Assembly: GCA_021163245.1 (NCBI GenBank)
Contig: JAGGXB010000110.1
Location: forward strand, 1 to 38,448
Source of the DNA: Thermoproteales archaeon
GTDB lineage: Archaea > Thermoproteota > Thermoprotei > Thermofilales > Thermofilaceae
Length of the DNA: 38,448 nt
Direction of reading: 5' to 3'
The translations under genes were made by a program, and so were the position numbers. How positions within the stretch are numbered: position 1 is the first letter of the stretch; each line of letters starts with the position of its first letter. This document shows, piece by piece, positions 1 to 7,450 of this stretch. The notes below the pieces were generated by a model that saw only the letters and a list, made by a program, of their open reading frames with translations, was not told the DNA's origin and did not search any database.

Positions 1-1
1 A

Positions 2-1150
2 TATAAAGGAGCTATCGTATTAAAACCAAAGCCCGGTATCCATAAAAATGTCGCAGTACTAGATTTTTCTTCTATGTATCCTAATATCATGATACAGAAA
101 AATATATCTCCAGATACTTATGTACCACCTTTTGAGAAAATCGACGAAAGCAAAGTTTATATTGCCCCTGAGGTAGGTCATAGATTTTTAAAAAACCCAC
201 CGGGATTTTATAAGAAAATATTAGAACGTTTATTAAAAGCACGTAAAGAAATAAGAAATAAAATGAAAAAGCTAGATCCATCAAATATTGAATACAGGAT
301 TCTTGATGAAAGACAAAAAGCATTGAAAATTATAGCAAATGCTACTTATGGATATTGTGGCTGGAGCAATGCAAGATGGTATAAACGCGAAATAGCTGAA
401 GCAACTACAGCATGGGGAAGAAAACTTATAAAAGATACTATAAATTTTGCTAAAAAAATAGGGCTTGAGATAATCTATGGAGACACAGATAGCATATTTG
501 CTTATTATGACAAAGAAAAAATTGAAAAATTAATTAAGTATGTAGAAAAAGATCTTGGATTTGATATAAAGATAGATAAAGTATATAAGAAGGTCTTTTT
601 TACGGAAGCTAAAAAGAGATATTGTGGCTTACTTGAAGATGGAAGGATAGATGTTGTTGGATTAGAAGCTGTTAGAGGAGATTGGACGGATTTAGCGAAA
701 GAAGTACAAGAAAAAGTTATAGAAATAATTCTAACGAAAGAAAATCCTTATGATGCAGTAGAATATGTTAGACATATCATTAAAGACTTTAAAGAGGGAA
801 AAATACCGCTTTATAAACTTATAATATGGAAATCACTGACAAAACATATCTCTGAATATGCTGTAGAAACTGCACACGTTGCTGCAGCTAAACAATTAAT
901 TCAAATGGGCTATAAAATATCAAAAGGAGAAAAAATCGGGTTTGTTGTCTGCAAAGGCGGAGGAGAAAAACTTTCTTCAAAGTCTAAACCATATATTCTT
1001 ATTAAAGATCAAAGCGAGATAGATGAAGAATATTATATAAATAAACAAATTATTCCTGCAGCACTAAGAATATTGTCTTACTTCGGAATACGTGAAGATA
1101 ATTTCATCTCGACAGAACGCCAAAGTTCACTTTTAGACTTTTTCCAATAA
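2..1150 (+). CDS. polB: Family B DNA polymerase, C-terminal part (5' truncated by window)
   Basis: This is the polymerase half of a replicative family B DNA polymerase. The reading frame is already open at base 2, so the start lies outside the window. Polymerase motif A (D-F-S-S-M-Y-P, nt 62-82) is followed by motif B (K-I-I-A-N-A-T-Y-G, about nt 328-354) and motif C (Y-G-D-T-D-S, about nt 476-493) with the two catalytic aspartates. A thumb domain follows. The last residues are Q-S-S-L-L-D-F-F-Q, which fit the PCNA-interacting consensus Q-x-x-[ILM]-x-x-[FY]-[FY], so the enzyme is probably clamp-tethered. The exonuclease domain is not visible here. It ends 17 bases from the convergent DUF47 gene. 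The identification is certain; which polymerase paralogue (B1, B2 or B3) is not, although intact motifs and a PIP box argue against the inactivated paralogues. Confidence 0.95.
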   Translation, partial: YKGAIVLKPKPGIHKNVAVLDFSSMYPNIMIQKNISPDTYVPPFEKIDESKVYIAPEVGHRFLKNPPGFYKKILERLLKARKEIRNKMKKLDPSNIEYRILDERQKALKIIANATYGYCGWSNARWYKREIAEATTAWGRKLIKDTINFAKKIGLEIIYGDTDSIFAYYDKEKIEKLIKYVEKDLGFDIKIDKVYKKVFFTEAKKRYCGLLEDGRIDVVGLEAVRGDWTDLAKEVQEKVIEIILTKENPYDAVEYVRHIIKDFKEGKIPLYKLIIWKSLTKHISEYAVETAHVAAAKQLIQMGYKISKGEKIGFVVCKGGGEKLSSKSKPYILIKDQSEIDEEYYINKQIIPAALRILSYFGIREDNFISTERQSSLLDFFQ

Positions 1151-1167
1151 ACATGATATATTAAAAT

Positions 1168-1839
1168 TTAAACTAAGTCTAGCAGTATAATGTATATATC
1201 GTCAGCTGCTGAATTTATTGCATCCGATATATCTTCTAACATTTCAGAGATATTCATTAGAAGAAGTATAGTACTAAACGATAAATTAGACTTTAATGTT
1301 TCAAATATAGAGGAACGATAAAGTTCATCTATCTTAGTTTCCCAAGCTGCAACTGATTTTCTAAGAGCTAATGCCTTAGAAGGATTTAATATAAGTAAAT
1401 TTAATACATTAACATATTCATTTATTATTTCTTCTACAGCTTCAGTCAATTTTATAAGCTTATCCTGAATATTACCAGTTATTTCCCATCTATTTTTAAC
1501 TAAAAACTCTAACCTATAGATAGCTCCACTCATCTTATCCACTACATTGCCTAGTTTGGAAGTTATACGAATCCAATCTTCTCTATGATATAAAGCTGGA
1601 GAAGTTCTAGAGATATAGCTTAATAAACTTTCTTGTATTTGAGATATATTATCTTTTATCGTTAAAGAATCCCTTATTGCTGTGTTTAGTTTTTCTTCAT
1701 CAAATGCATTTACTATCCGTAATATTTCTTTAATATCCCTTAGCATACTTTTAGAAAGCGTAAGTTCCTGTTCAAGATATCCAATTATTTTACTATCTGA
1801 AAGAGATGTTCTTTTAACTTCTAAATCTTCTCTTCTCAC
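1168..1839 (-). CDS. DUF47 / PhoU-like protein
   Basis: The product is about 223 residues, almost entirely alpha-helical, with regularly spaced amphipathic helices and an acidic C-terminus, resembling the DUF47 (PhoU-like) family that often accompanies Pit phosphate transporters. No Pit transporter is present next to it. A GTG at 1848 is possible, but it lies inside a strong ribosome binding site (GGGGTGA on the minus strand, bases 1851-1845); the next GTG, at 1839, sits five bases after that site and is preferred. It follows the 90-residue gene at 1845-2114 with essentially no spacing, so the two are co-transcribed and probably translationally coupled. The family assignment is from overall pattern only, as DUF47 proteins have no sharp catalytic motif. 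Confidence 0.6.
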   Translation of the reverse strand: MRREDLEVKRTSLSDSKIIGYLEQELTLSKSMLRDIKEILRIVNAFDEEKLNTAIRDSLTIKDNISQIQESLLSYISRTSPALYHREDWIRITSKLGNVVDKMSGAIYRLEFLVKNRWEITGNIQDKLIKLTEAVEEIINEYVNVLNLLILNPSKALALRKSVAAWETKIDELYRSSIFETLKSNLSFSTILLLMNISEMLEDISDAINSAADDIYIILLDLV

Positions 1840-1844
1840 AATAT

Positions 1845-2114
1845 TCACCCCTCTTTTTTATTCAATGCTCTAACTGTTGCAATTGTGTTATCTGCTACAC
1901 CATTAGCTCTTAACTCCTCCTCATTACACCATACTTCGTTTAAAGGTATATTTTCAAAAGGCATAACATTAAAGTATAACTTCTTTTTTCCACCAATAAC
2001 AACTTCAATTCTATTATTTATCCCTAAGTCCTCCATAGTTTTAGGATTCATTTTCGCATACTCTTTCAAAACGTCGTCTTTCCTTCGAAGTCGCAGCCTT
2101 CTTTCCTTAACCAT
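1845..2114 (-). CDS. Small basic protein, possible double-psi barrel fold
   Basis: An 89-residue protein with a very basic N-terminus (about ten K/R in the first 16 residues). It then has a segment M-N-P-K-T-M-E-D-L-G-I followed by beta-rich sequence and N-G-V-A-D-N-T-I-A-T-V-R near the end. The M-N-P...L-G-I and nG-xxDxTxxTVR pattern recalls the double-psi beta barrel seen in Cdc48/VAT N-domains and related small archaeal proteins, but that is inference. Two ATGs are available; the second (2114) lies six bases after a perfect GGTGAT ribosome binding site (2126-2121), the first immediately abuts it, so 2114 is chosen. The gene leads directly into the DUF47 gene. Function unknown. Confidence 0.7.
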   Translation of the reverse strand: MVKERRLRLRRKDDVLKEYAKMNPKTMEDLGINNRIEVVIGGKKKLYFNVMPFENIPLNEVWCNEEELRANGVADNTIATVRALNKKEG

Positions 2115-2213
2115 TTTCATATCACCAGTATATTTTATTTATCTCAGTAAAAGAAACTCATCTGTTATATATTTTTATATGTTTTTGAAAAGATTCTTAT
2201 ATTATAGGATTTT

Positions 2214-3287
2214 CTACAATCTCGATTTAATAACAGATATTTTTGTTATACCACTATTGGTAACTATATATGCCTGTCCCCTTTTAAGAGAATTTACGTC
2301 ATGTAATAAGTCTTTTATTCCAAGAATCTCAATATCTTTAGGAAAAATCCTATGGATTATCACGATTTCAGAATTTTTAACTATACTCCAAGCTGTATCG
2401 CTTATAGATTGAGATATACCTATTATACATTCTCCATATTTCCTAAGTTCAGCAAACAATCTTTCTCCAATAGATGGAAATGCATCTAAGCGTCTATACG
2501 GTATTGTTGCCCATGCTTCCTCTATAACTGTACAATGCTTAATTGTGTCTACTATACCTCTTTTCATAACGGAATAATCATATAGCATTTTTAGCACGAT
2601 CAAAAGAAAAAGTTTTTTTATTCTAATATTTCTAATTTTTCCCAAGTTAATTATTATGTTTTTAGTAAACAATTCTTCAATATCAGAAGATTTTTTTGAG
2701 TTTAAAGATTGGCCTATTACACCCTCAGTCAAAGGTTTAAGCCGTCTAATAATCGCCATCTTTATTTCATGATCATAATAAGATTTTGAAACTATACTGG
2801 TCAACTCTTCCAACACATCAGTCAATATAGGATTACTTTTCTTAGAAAAAATATTTTTTAGAGCTATCCTAAACATGTATCTCTGCGGCTCAGTTAGATT
2901 AAAACTATCACCAAAAAGATCAACTAAAAAATCTATATGTTCCTCTTTAATGTATGGTTTAAGAGGATTAATAAAAAGTGTAACGCCTGGCTCTAAAATA
3001 ATGAAATTTTTCAATTTATATTCTCCAGCCCAATCAAGTACCAGCACTGGAACTTTCTCCGAAATTTTTTTAATGAGTAATTTTGCTGTATTGCTTTTTC
3101 CCATACCTGTTTTTCCATATATCATAATATGTCCAGCTGAAATCTTTAAAAAATATGGACAAAAAAACTTCCAACCCATAAAAATCTTAAAACTGTTTTT
3201 CTTTATGATTAATCTTATAATACTTTTTAATAGAAAAACACTGAATAAAATACCGAGTATAGTTATTATAAACCTATATATTTTCAT
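2214..3287 (-). CDS. Membrane-anchored HerA/FtsK-type ATPase (DUF87-like)
   Basis: A 357-residue P-loop ATPase of the HerA/VirB4/FtsK superfamily. Residues 5-27 form a hydrophobic membrane anchor. Walker A is G-K-T-G-M-G-K-S at 58-65, followed by the family-typical V-L-V-L-D-W-A-G-E-Y at 81-90 (HerA-like proteins usually have D-x-x-G-E-Y here). The Walker B equivalent ends in E-E-A-W (256-259), and the sensor segment is G-I-S-Q-S (about 290-294). HerA proper pairs with the nuclease NurA in DNA end resection; no NurA gene is in this window, and the N-terminal membrane segment plus the lack of an N-terminal HAS barrel argue for a different role, such as DNA translocation at the membrane. It is transcribed divergently from the splicing endonuclease gene with 98 bases between. 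Confidence 0.8.
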   Translation of the reverse strand: MKIYRFIITILGILFSVFLLKSIIRLIIKKNSFKIFMGWKFFCPYFLKISAGHIMIYGKTGMGKSNTAKLLIKKISEKVPVLVLDWAGEYKLKNFIILEPGVTLFINPLKPYIKEEHIDFLVDLFGDSFNLTEPQRYMFRIALKNIFSKKSNPILTDVLEELTSIVSKSYYDHEIKMAIIRRLKPLTEGVIGQSLNSKKSSDIEELFTKNIIINLGKIRNIRIKKLFLLIVLKMLYDYSVMKRGIVDTIKHCTVIEEAWATIPYRRLDAFPSIGERLFAELRKYGECIIGISQSISDTAWSIVKNSEIVIIHRIFPKDIEILGIKDLLHDVNSLKRGQAYIVTNSGITKISVIKSRL

Positions 3288-3385
3288 TTAAAAACCATAT
3301 ATTATATCCATAAGTAAATATAAGAAAAAACAAAATTTTAAAAATAGTAAATCCATAGTAGAATCTATTAGGTGTTATACTCATT

Positions 3386-3937
3386 ATGAACAACACTATT
3401 ACAGCATACCTAGTAGGAAATCGGATAGTTATATTAGACCGAGAAAAAGCCAACACTCTTTATTTTAGAGATTTTTATGGAAAATTCTATGACATAGAAA
3501 AACCTAAAACACCAAACATTACAAAGGAGCTAGAGCTATCATATTTCGATACACTTTATTTACTAGAAAAAAATGTGATCAATGTAAAAACATTAGATAA
3601 TAGAGAGATTGACAGAGAAGAACTATTAAGAATATTTGAACAAAACTATGAGAATTTTAGAGAATCATACATCGTTTATAGAGATCTTAGAATGAGAAAA
3701 CTTGTAGTAAAGAGTGGTATGAAATTCGGTTCAACATTCGCTGTATATAAGTTTGGTCCAGGTATTGATCATGCTCCATTTCTTGTACATGTATTACCTT
3801 ATAAGAGTAAATTAGATCCTTTAGAAATAATAAGAGCAGGTAGATTATCTCATTCTGTACGAAAGAGATTTATAATAGCATACGTGGATTCTTCTACTAT
3901 GAAAGTAAATTATTTTATATTTAAATGGTTCATGTAG
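3386..3937 (+). CDS. endA: tRNA-splicing endonuclease, catalytic subunit
   Basis: The enzyme cuts bulge-helix-bulge structures to release archaeal tRNA introns. The 183-residue length is typical of the single-unit archaeal catalytic subunit. The C-terminal catalytic domain begins with Y-x-V-Y-R-D-L-R (95-102) and carries the expected triad: Tyr121 (in V-Y-K-F-G-P-G), His129 (D-H-A-P-F-L-V-H) and Lys160 (S-H-S-V-R-K-R-F). Residues 1-90 are the N-terminal domain. In Thermoproteota this subunit pairs with a structural subunit, giving an enzyme that accepts introns at unusual positions; the T-loop intron in the tRNA-Asp at 11731-11841 fits that. The structural partner is not in the window. An AGGTGT ribosome binding site lies about 11 bases upstream of the ATG. 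Confidence 0.92.
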   Translation: MNNTITAYLVGNRIVILDREKANTLYFRDFYGKFYDIEKPKTPNITKELELSYFDTLYLLEKNVINVKTLDNREIDREELLRIFEQNYENFRESYIVYRDLRMRKLVVKSGMKFGSTFAVYKFGPGIDHAPFLVHVLPYKSKLDPLEIIRAGRLSHSVRKRFIIAYVDSSTMKVNYFIFKWFM

Positions 3938-4017
3938 TCTTCTCTTTAATTCACTATAAATATCTTAAATTAAGTTATAATTTATATAACTTATTTAAGA
4001 TAAAATACTTCGGGAAC

Positions 4018-5853
4018 ATGTTTGGTTGGACTGGAAAAATACTTATTTTAGATCTAACTAAACAAAGATTTAAAACATGGTCATATGAGAAAGAACTTGC
4101 TTATAACTATATTGGAGGAAGAGGATTTGCTATAAAAATTCTTTGGGATTTACTGCCAAGAGGTATAGATCCTTTATCACCTGAAAACATTTTAGTTATA
4201 GCTGCAGGTCCTTTAACAGGATTACCTATTCCTAGTTCTGGAAAAATTGTAATAGCTTCAAAAAGTCCTTTAACAAACGGTTATGGAGATGGAAATATAG
4301 GAACTTTGGCATCAGTAAAAATGAGATATGCTGGTTATGATGCTATAGTTATAAAAGGAAAATCTAAGAGACCTATATACATATTTATTGAAAACGACAC
4401 TGTAGATTTTATATCTGCAGACGAATTATGGGGGCTTAATACTTTTGACGCTGAGAAAAAAATTATAGAAAAACATGGAAGAAATGTTGGAATTCTTTTG
4501 ATTGGACCAGCGGGTGAAAATCAAGTCAGTTTTTCTACTATTATATCACAACAGGGAAGAAGTGGCGGGAGACCAGGTATCGGAGCAGTCATGGGCTCAA
4601 AAAATCTAAAAGCTATAGTATTAGAAGGAAACAAAATGCCAGATTTATATGATATAAAAAATCTCAGAAAACTTTCTAGTGAAGCATATAATACTATTAT
4701 AAAAAGTAAACTATATGATCTATGGAAAAGACAGGGAACAATGGCAACAATAGTTTGGAGTAATGAAAATAGTGTTCTCCCGGTGATGAATTTTTCTGAA
4801 GGAGTTTTTGATAAGTATCAGGAGATTAGTGGAGATGTAATGGAGAAAATGAAAATAGATCAACGTGGCTGTCCAATGTGTAACGCACAATGTGGAAATG
4901 TAATAGAAGACTTTGAAGATTTTCCGGTTGAACTTGACTATGAAAATGTTGCTATGTTAGGATCTAATCTATTTTTAAGCAACCTTAGAAAAATAGGAGT
5001 TTTTAATAGACTAGCTGATATGTATGGGGTAGACACTATAAGTTTAGGTAATGTTTTAGGATTTGCAATAGAAATCAGCGAAAGAAAAATACTAAAGGAT
5101 CTATCCCTTGAATGGGGCGATTTTAAAGGAATACGTAAAATGATAGATGATATAGTTTATAGAAGAGAATATGGTAAAATATTTTCTCAAGGTGTACATA
5201 AAGCTTCAAAGGTCATAGGTAAAGAAGCTGAGGAAATTGCTATGCATGTAAAAGGGTTAGAAGTAAGTGGTTATGACTGTCATGCTGCTCCAGGTATGGC
5301 ATTATCTTATGGAACTAGTCCAATAGGTGCTCATCATAAAGATGCTTGGGTTATATCTTGGGAAGCACAACATGATAGGCTATCCTATGATAATGAAAAA
5401 GTTCAGAAAGTTATACAACTTCAGAGAATTAGAGGGGGATTATTTGAAGTGTTAGTCTCGTGTAGATTTCCTTGGGTAGAAATCGGTCTTGGTCTCGAAT
5501 GGTATCCAAAACTTCTAAAAGCTGCCACTGGAGTTAATTATTCTTTAGATTATTTAACACATATAATAGGAGACCGAATCTATGCATTGATACGATTATT
5601 TTGGATCCGTGAAATAGGTAACTGGGATCGATCATATGATTATCCACCAAAGAAATGGTTTAGCAAACCATTGACAAAGGGTCTATTTAAAGGAATTAAA
5701 TTAGATCCAGCTAAGTATGATAAAATGTTAACAACATATTATTCGGAAAGAGGCTGGGATAATAGAGGCATACCTAAGAAATCTACATTAATAAATCTTG
5801 GTTTATCGAAAGAAGCAGATTATATACAGGGAATTATACCTTTATCTCCTTAG
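4018..5853 (+). CDS. aor: Aldehyde:ferredoxin oxidoreductase (tungsten type)
   Basis: This cytoplasmic enzyme oxidises aldehydes to acids with ferredoxin as acceptor, using a tungsten-bispyranopterin and a [4Fe-4S] cluster. The 611-residue product starting M-F-G-W-T-G-K matches the family length and N-terminus; an upstream in-frame start at 3925 would overlap endA and add an unrelated 31 residues, so 4018 is used. The N-terminal domain (1-205) contains the pterin-binding segment R-S-G-G-R-P-G-I-G-A-V-M-G (181-193). Cluster cysteines are C285, C288, C292 (C-P-M-C-N-A-Q-C) and C482 (L-V-S-C-R-F-P-W). The substrate-pocket segment reads G-Y-D-C-H-A-A-P-G and I-G-A-H-H-K (419-441). The substrate within the AOR/FOR/GAPOR/WOR family cannot be read from sequence. 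Its last 20 bases overlap the end of the convergent helicase gene. Confidence 0.93.
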   Translation: MFGWTGKILILDLTKQRFKTWSYEKELAYNYIGGRGFAIKILWDLLPRGIDPLSPENILVIAAGPLTGLPIPSSGKIVIASKSPLTNGYGDGNIGTLASVKMRYAGYDAIVIKGKSKRPIYIFIENDTVDFISADELWGLNTFDAEKKIIEKHGRNVGILLIGPAGENQVSFSTIISQQGRSGGRPGIGAVMGSKNLKAIVLEGNKMPDLYDIKNLRKLSSEAYNTIIKSKLYDLWKRQGTMATIVWSNENSVLPVMNFSEGVFDKYQEISGDVMEKMKIDQRGCPMCNAQCGNVIEDFEDFPVELDYENVAMLGSNLFLSNLRKIGVFNRLADMYGVDTISLGNVLGFAIEISERKILKDLSLEWGDFKGIRKMIDDIVYRREYGKIFSQGVHKASKVIGKEAEEIAMHVKGLEVSGYDCHAAPGMALSYGTSPIGAHHKDAWVISWEAQHDRLSYDNEKVQKVIQLQRIRGGLFEVLVSCRFPWVEIGLGLEWYPKLLKAATGVNYSLDYLTHIIGDRIYALIRLFWIREIGNWDRSYDYPPKKWFSKPLTKGLFKGIKLDPAKYDKMLTTYYSERGWDNRGIPKKSTLINLGLSKEADYIQGIIPLSP

Positions 5854-7429
5854 ATTTATATTCTAAAATAATTTTTTTAAAATCGATTAAAGAATCAATT
5901 CTATATAAGTCTAGATATTCATTCAAAAATTTTTTAAAGGAATAAAACCTGTAATCTGCAAGTATAATAAGTGGCTTTGACTCAGGCGATCTTAAAGCTC
6001 TTCCTATACATTGAAGAGTTGCAACCAACATAGGAACATCACTACTTAATTCTCTTGCATTTAAATATCCAATCTTTTTGTAAACATTGAATAATTTCGA
6101 TATTACGGGGGGAGTAAGGTAAGGTGCTCCAAGAATCATAACCGCATCGGAATCAATATCAACACCTTCTGAAAATTTTCCTCTTGTTTTTAATAAAAGT
6201 ATACCTTGCCATTTCTTGGGTAGGTTTAGTAAATTATCCTCAGTAAAGGTTGCATAATTTTTAACTAATGAAATAACTCTCTCACTTGCAAATACAACAA
6301 CACGATTTAGTAACTTTAACAGTGTTAAAATTTTTTTATATTCATTTATATTTCTCTCCAATTCACTATATCTGGTCGTCACCCATCCTAAAATGAAACC
6401 ATTTAACTTTTTTCTCCAAGAAACTTTTATCTCTGCGTCAACCTTTAAAAAATTTTTAAAATATTCGAGAAATGTACCGCTAACATATATTGTTGGACTC
6501 CACTCAAAATTCTTATTTAATTTAATAATAGAAAAATAATCATTTTCTCTATAGGCTATGATACATCCGTAAAGTTTTATAAAATATCCTATATCTGTTT
6601 TTATTCCCTCTATTATTTTCTTTAGATATAATGTCTCTATTTCTTCCAATGTTTCCAAGTTAAAAAATAAATATAGATCCCAACCTGTTTTTTCCAAGGT
6701 TATAAATTTTAACAAAGATTCAACTTGTTTTCTTGCTTTTCTTGATAAATCACTCCTAAGAAGCTCATTGAGTGCATTAAGAAGACTTGAGACAGAAATC
6801 CTTATTTCTCTAGGAGCCAATATATTATGAGCTTCATCTATAACAAGTGAAGAAAATATTCTTGGTCTTTTCCTATAATAGTTTTGAATGATGATATCTG
6901 ATCTATAAATATAGTATTCTTGCGCATAATATGGACAAAAAAATTCTTCTTTTCCAAGTTTTACTATTTCCATAAAACTCTTCAGATTCTTAAAGACATC
7001 ATGCTTTCTTAGTCCAATAAAAAAAGGACACTTAAACCTGCTGTATTTACAAAAATAGTATATATCAATATCATTTTTGTATCCTTTATATAAGCACGTC
7101 TTATCTCTTCCACCAGCTATAAATCCATTTAACCCTATTTTTTCAGCATCCTCTAGAACTCTTTCCCCTACGCTCAAGCTTCTTACTAACCATAATATTG
7201 GAAGTTTACCAGATTTTTTTAAAGCAATCAATGTCACTAACGTCTTCCCCCATCCAGTTGGAGCATTTAAAATAACTTTTTTATTCCTTTTTACTAAATC
7301 ATAAAGTTTCTCAGCTACTTCTAATTGACCTGCTCGCGGAATTATTTTCTTAGGCCATATATCTAAATCTTCCAAATGGCCCCATTTATAAAAACAAAAT
7401 ACATTAATAATAAAAAATAAAAATGTCAA
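5834..7429 (-). CDS. Fe-S superfamily 2 helicase, DinG/XPD-like
   Basis: An up to 531-residue DNA helicase of the XPD/DinG/Rad3 group, probably for DNA repair. Walker A is A-P-T-G-W-G-K-T (56-63). Four cysteines at 112, 127, 134 and 165 lie between motifs I and II and match the [4Fe-4S] domain that defines this group. Motif II is D-E-A-H (198-201), and the C-terminal helicase domain shows G-K-F-S-E-G-V-D-I and Q-C-I-G-R-A-L-R-S-P (motifs V and VI). It is shorter than classical XPD (about 600 or more), so the Arch domain is reduced. The start is uncertain: both in-frame candidates are TTG (7429 and 7375), and the first 18 residues of the longer form are hydrophobic and unlike the family, so 7375 may be right. 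It begins about 20 bases after the PEP synthase stop and may be co-transcribed with it. Confidence 0.85.
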   Translation of the reverse strand: MTFLFFIINVFCFYKWGHLEDLDIWPKKIIPRAGQLEVAEKLYDLVKRNKKVILNAPTGWGKTLVTLIALKKSGKLPILWLVRSLSVGERVLEDAEKIGLNGFIAGGRDKTCLYKGYKNDIDIYYFCKYSRFKCPFFIGLRKHDVFKNLKSFMEIVKLGKEEFFCPYYAQEYYIYRSDIIIQNYYRKRPRIFSSLVIDEAHNILAPREIRISVSSLLNALNELLRSDLSRKARKQVESLLKFITLEKTGWDLYLFFNLETLEEIETLYLKKIIEGIKTDIGYFIKLYGCIIAYRENDYFSIIKLNKNFEWSPTIYVSGTFLEYFKNFLKVDAEIKVSWRKKLNGFILGWVTTRYSELERNINEYKKILTLLKLLNRVVVFASERVISLVKNYATFTEDNLLNLPKKWQGILLLKTRGKFSEGVDIDSDAVMILGAPYLTPPVISKLFNVYKKIGYLNARELSSDVPMLVATLQCIGRALRSPESKPLIILADYRFYSFKKFLNEYLDLYRIDSLIDFKKIILEYKSKEIKV

Positions 7430-7450
7430 AAAATAGAGAAAAGAAATTGT

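Noticed and set aside
3925-4017. Upstream start for the aldehyde oxidoreductase at 3925
   Set aside because: The 31 extra residues overlap endA, do not resemble the family, and the M-F-G-W-T-G start at 4018 matches it.
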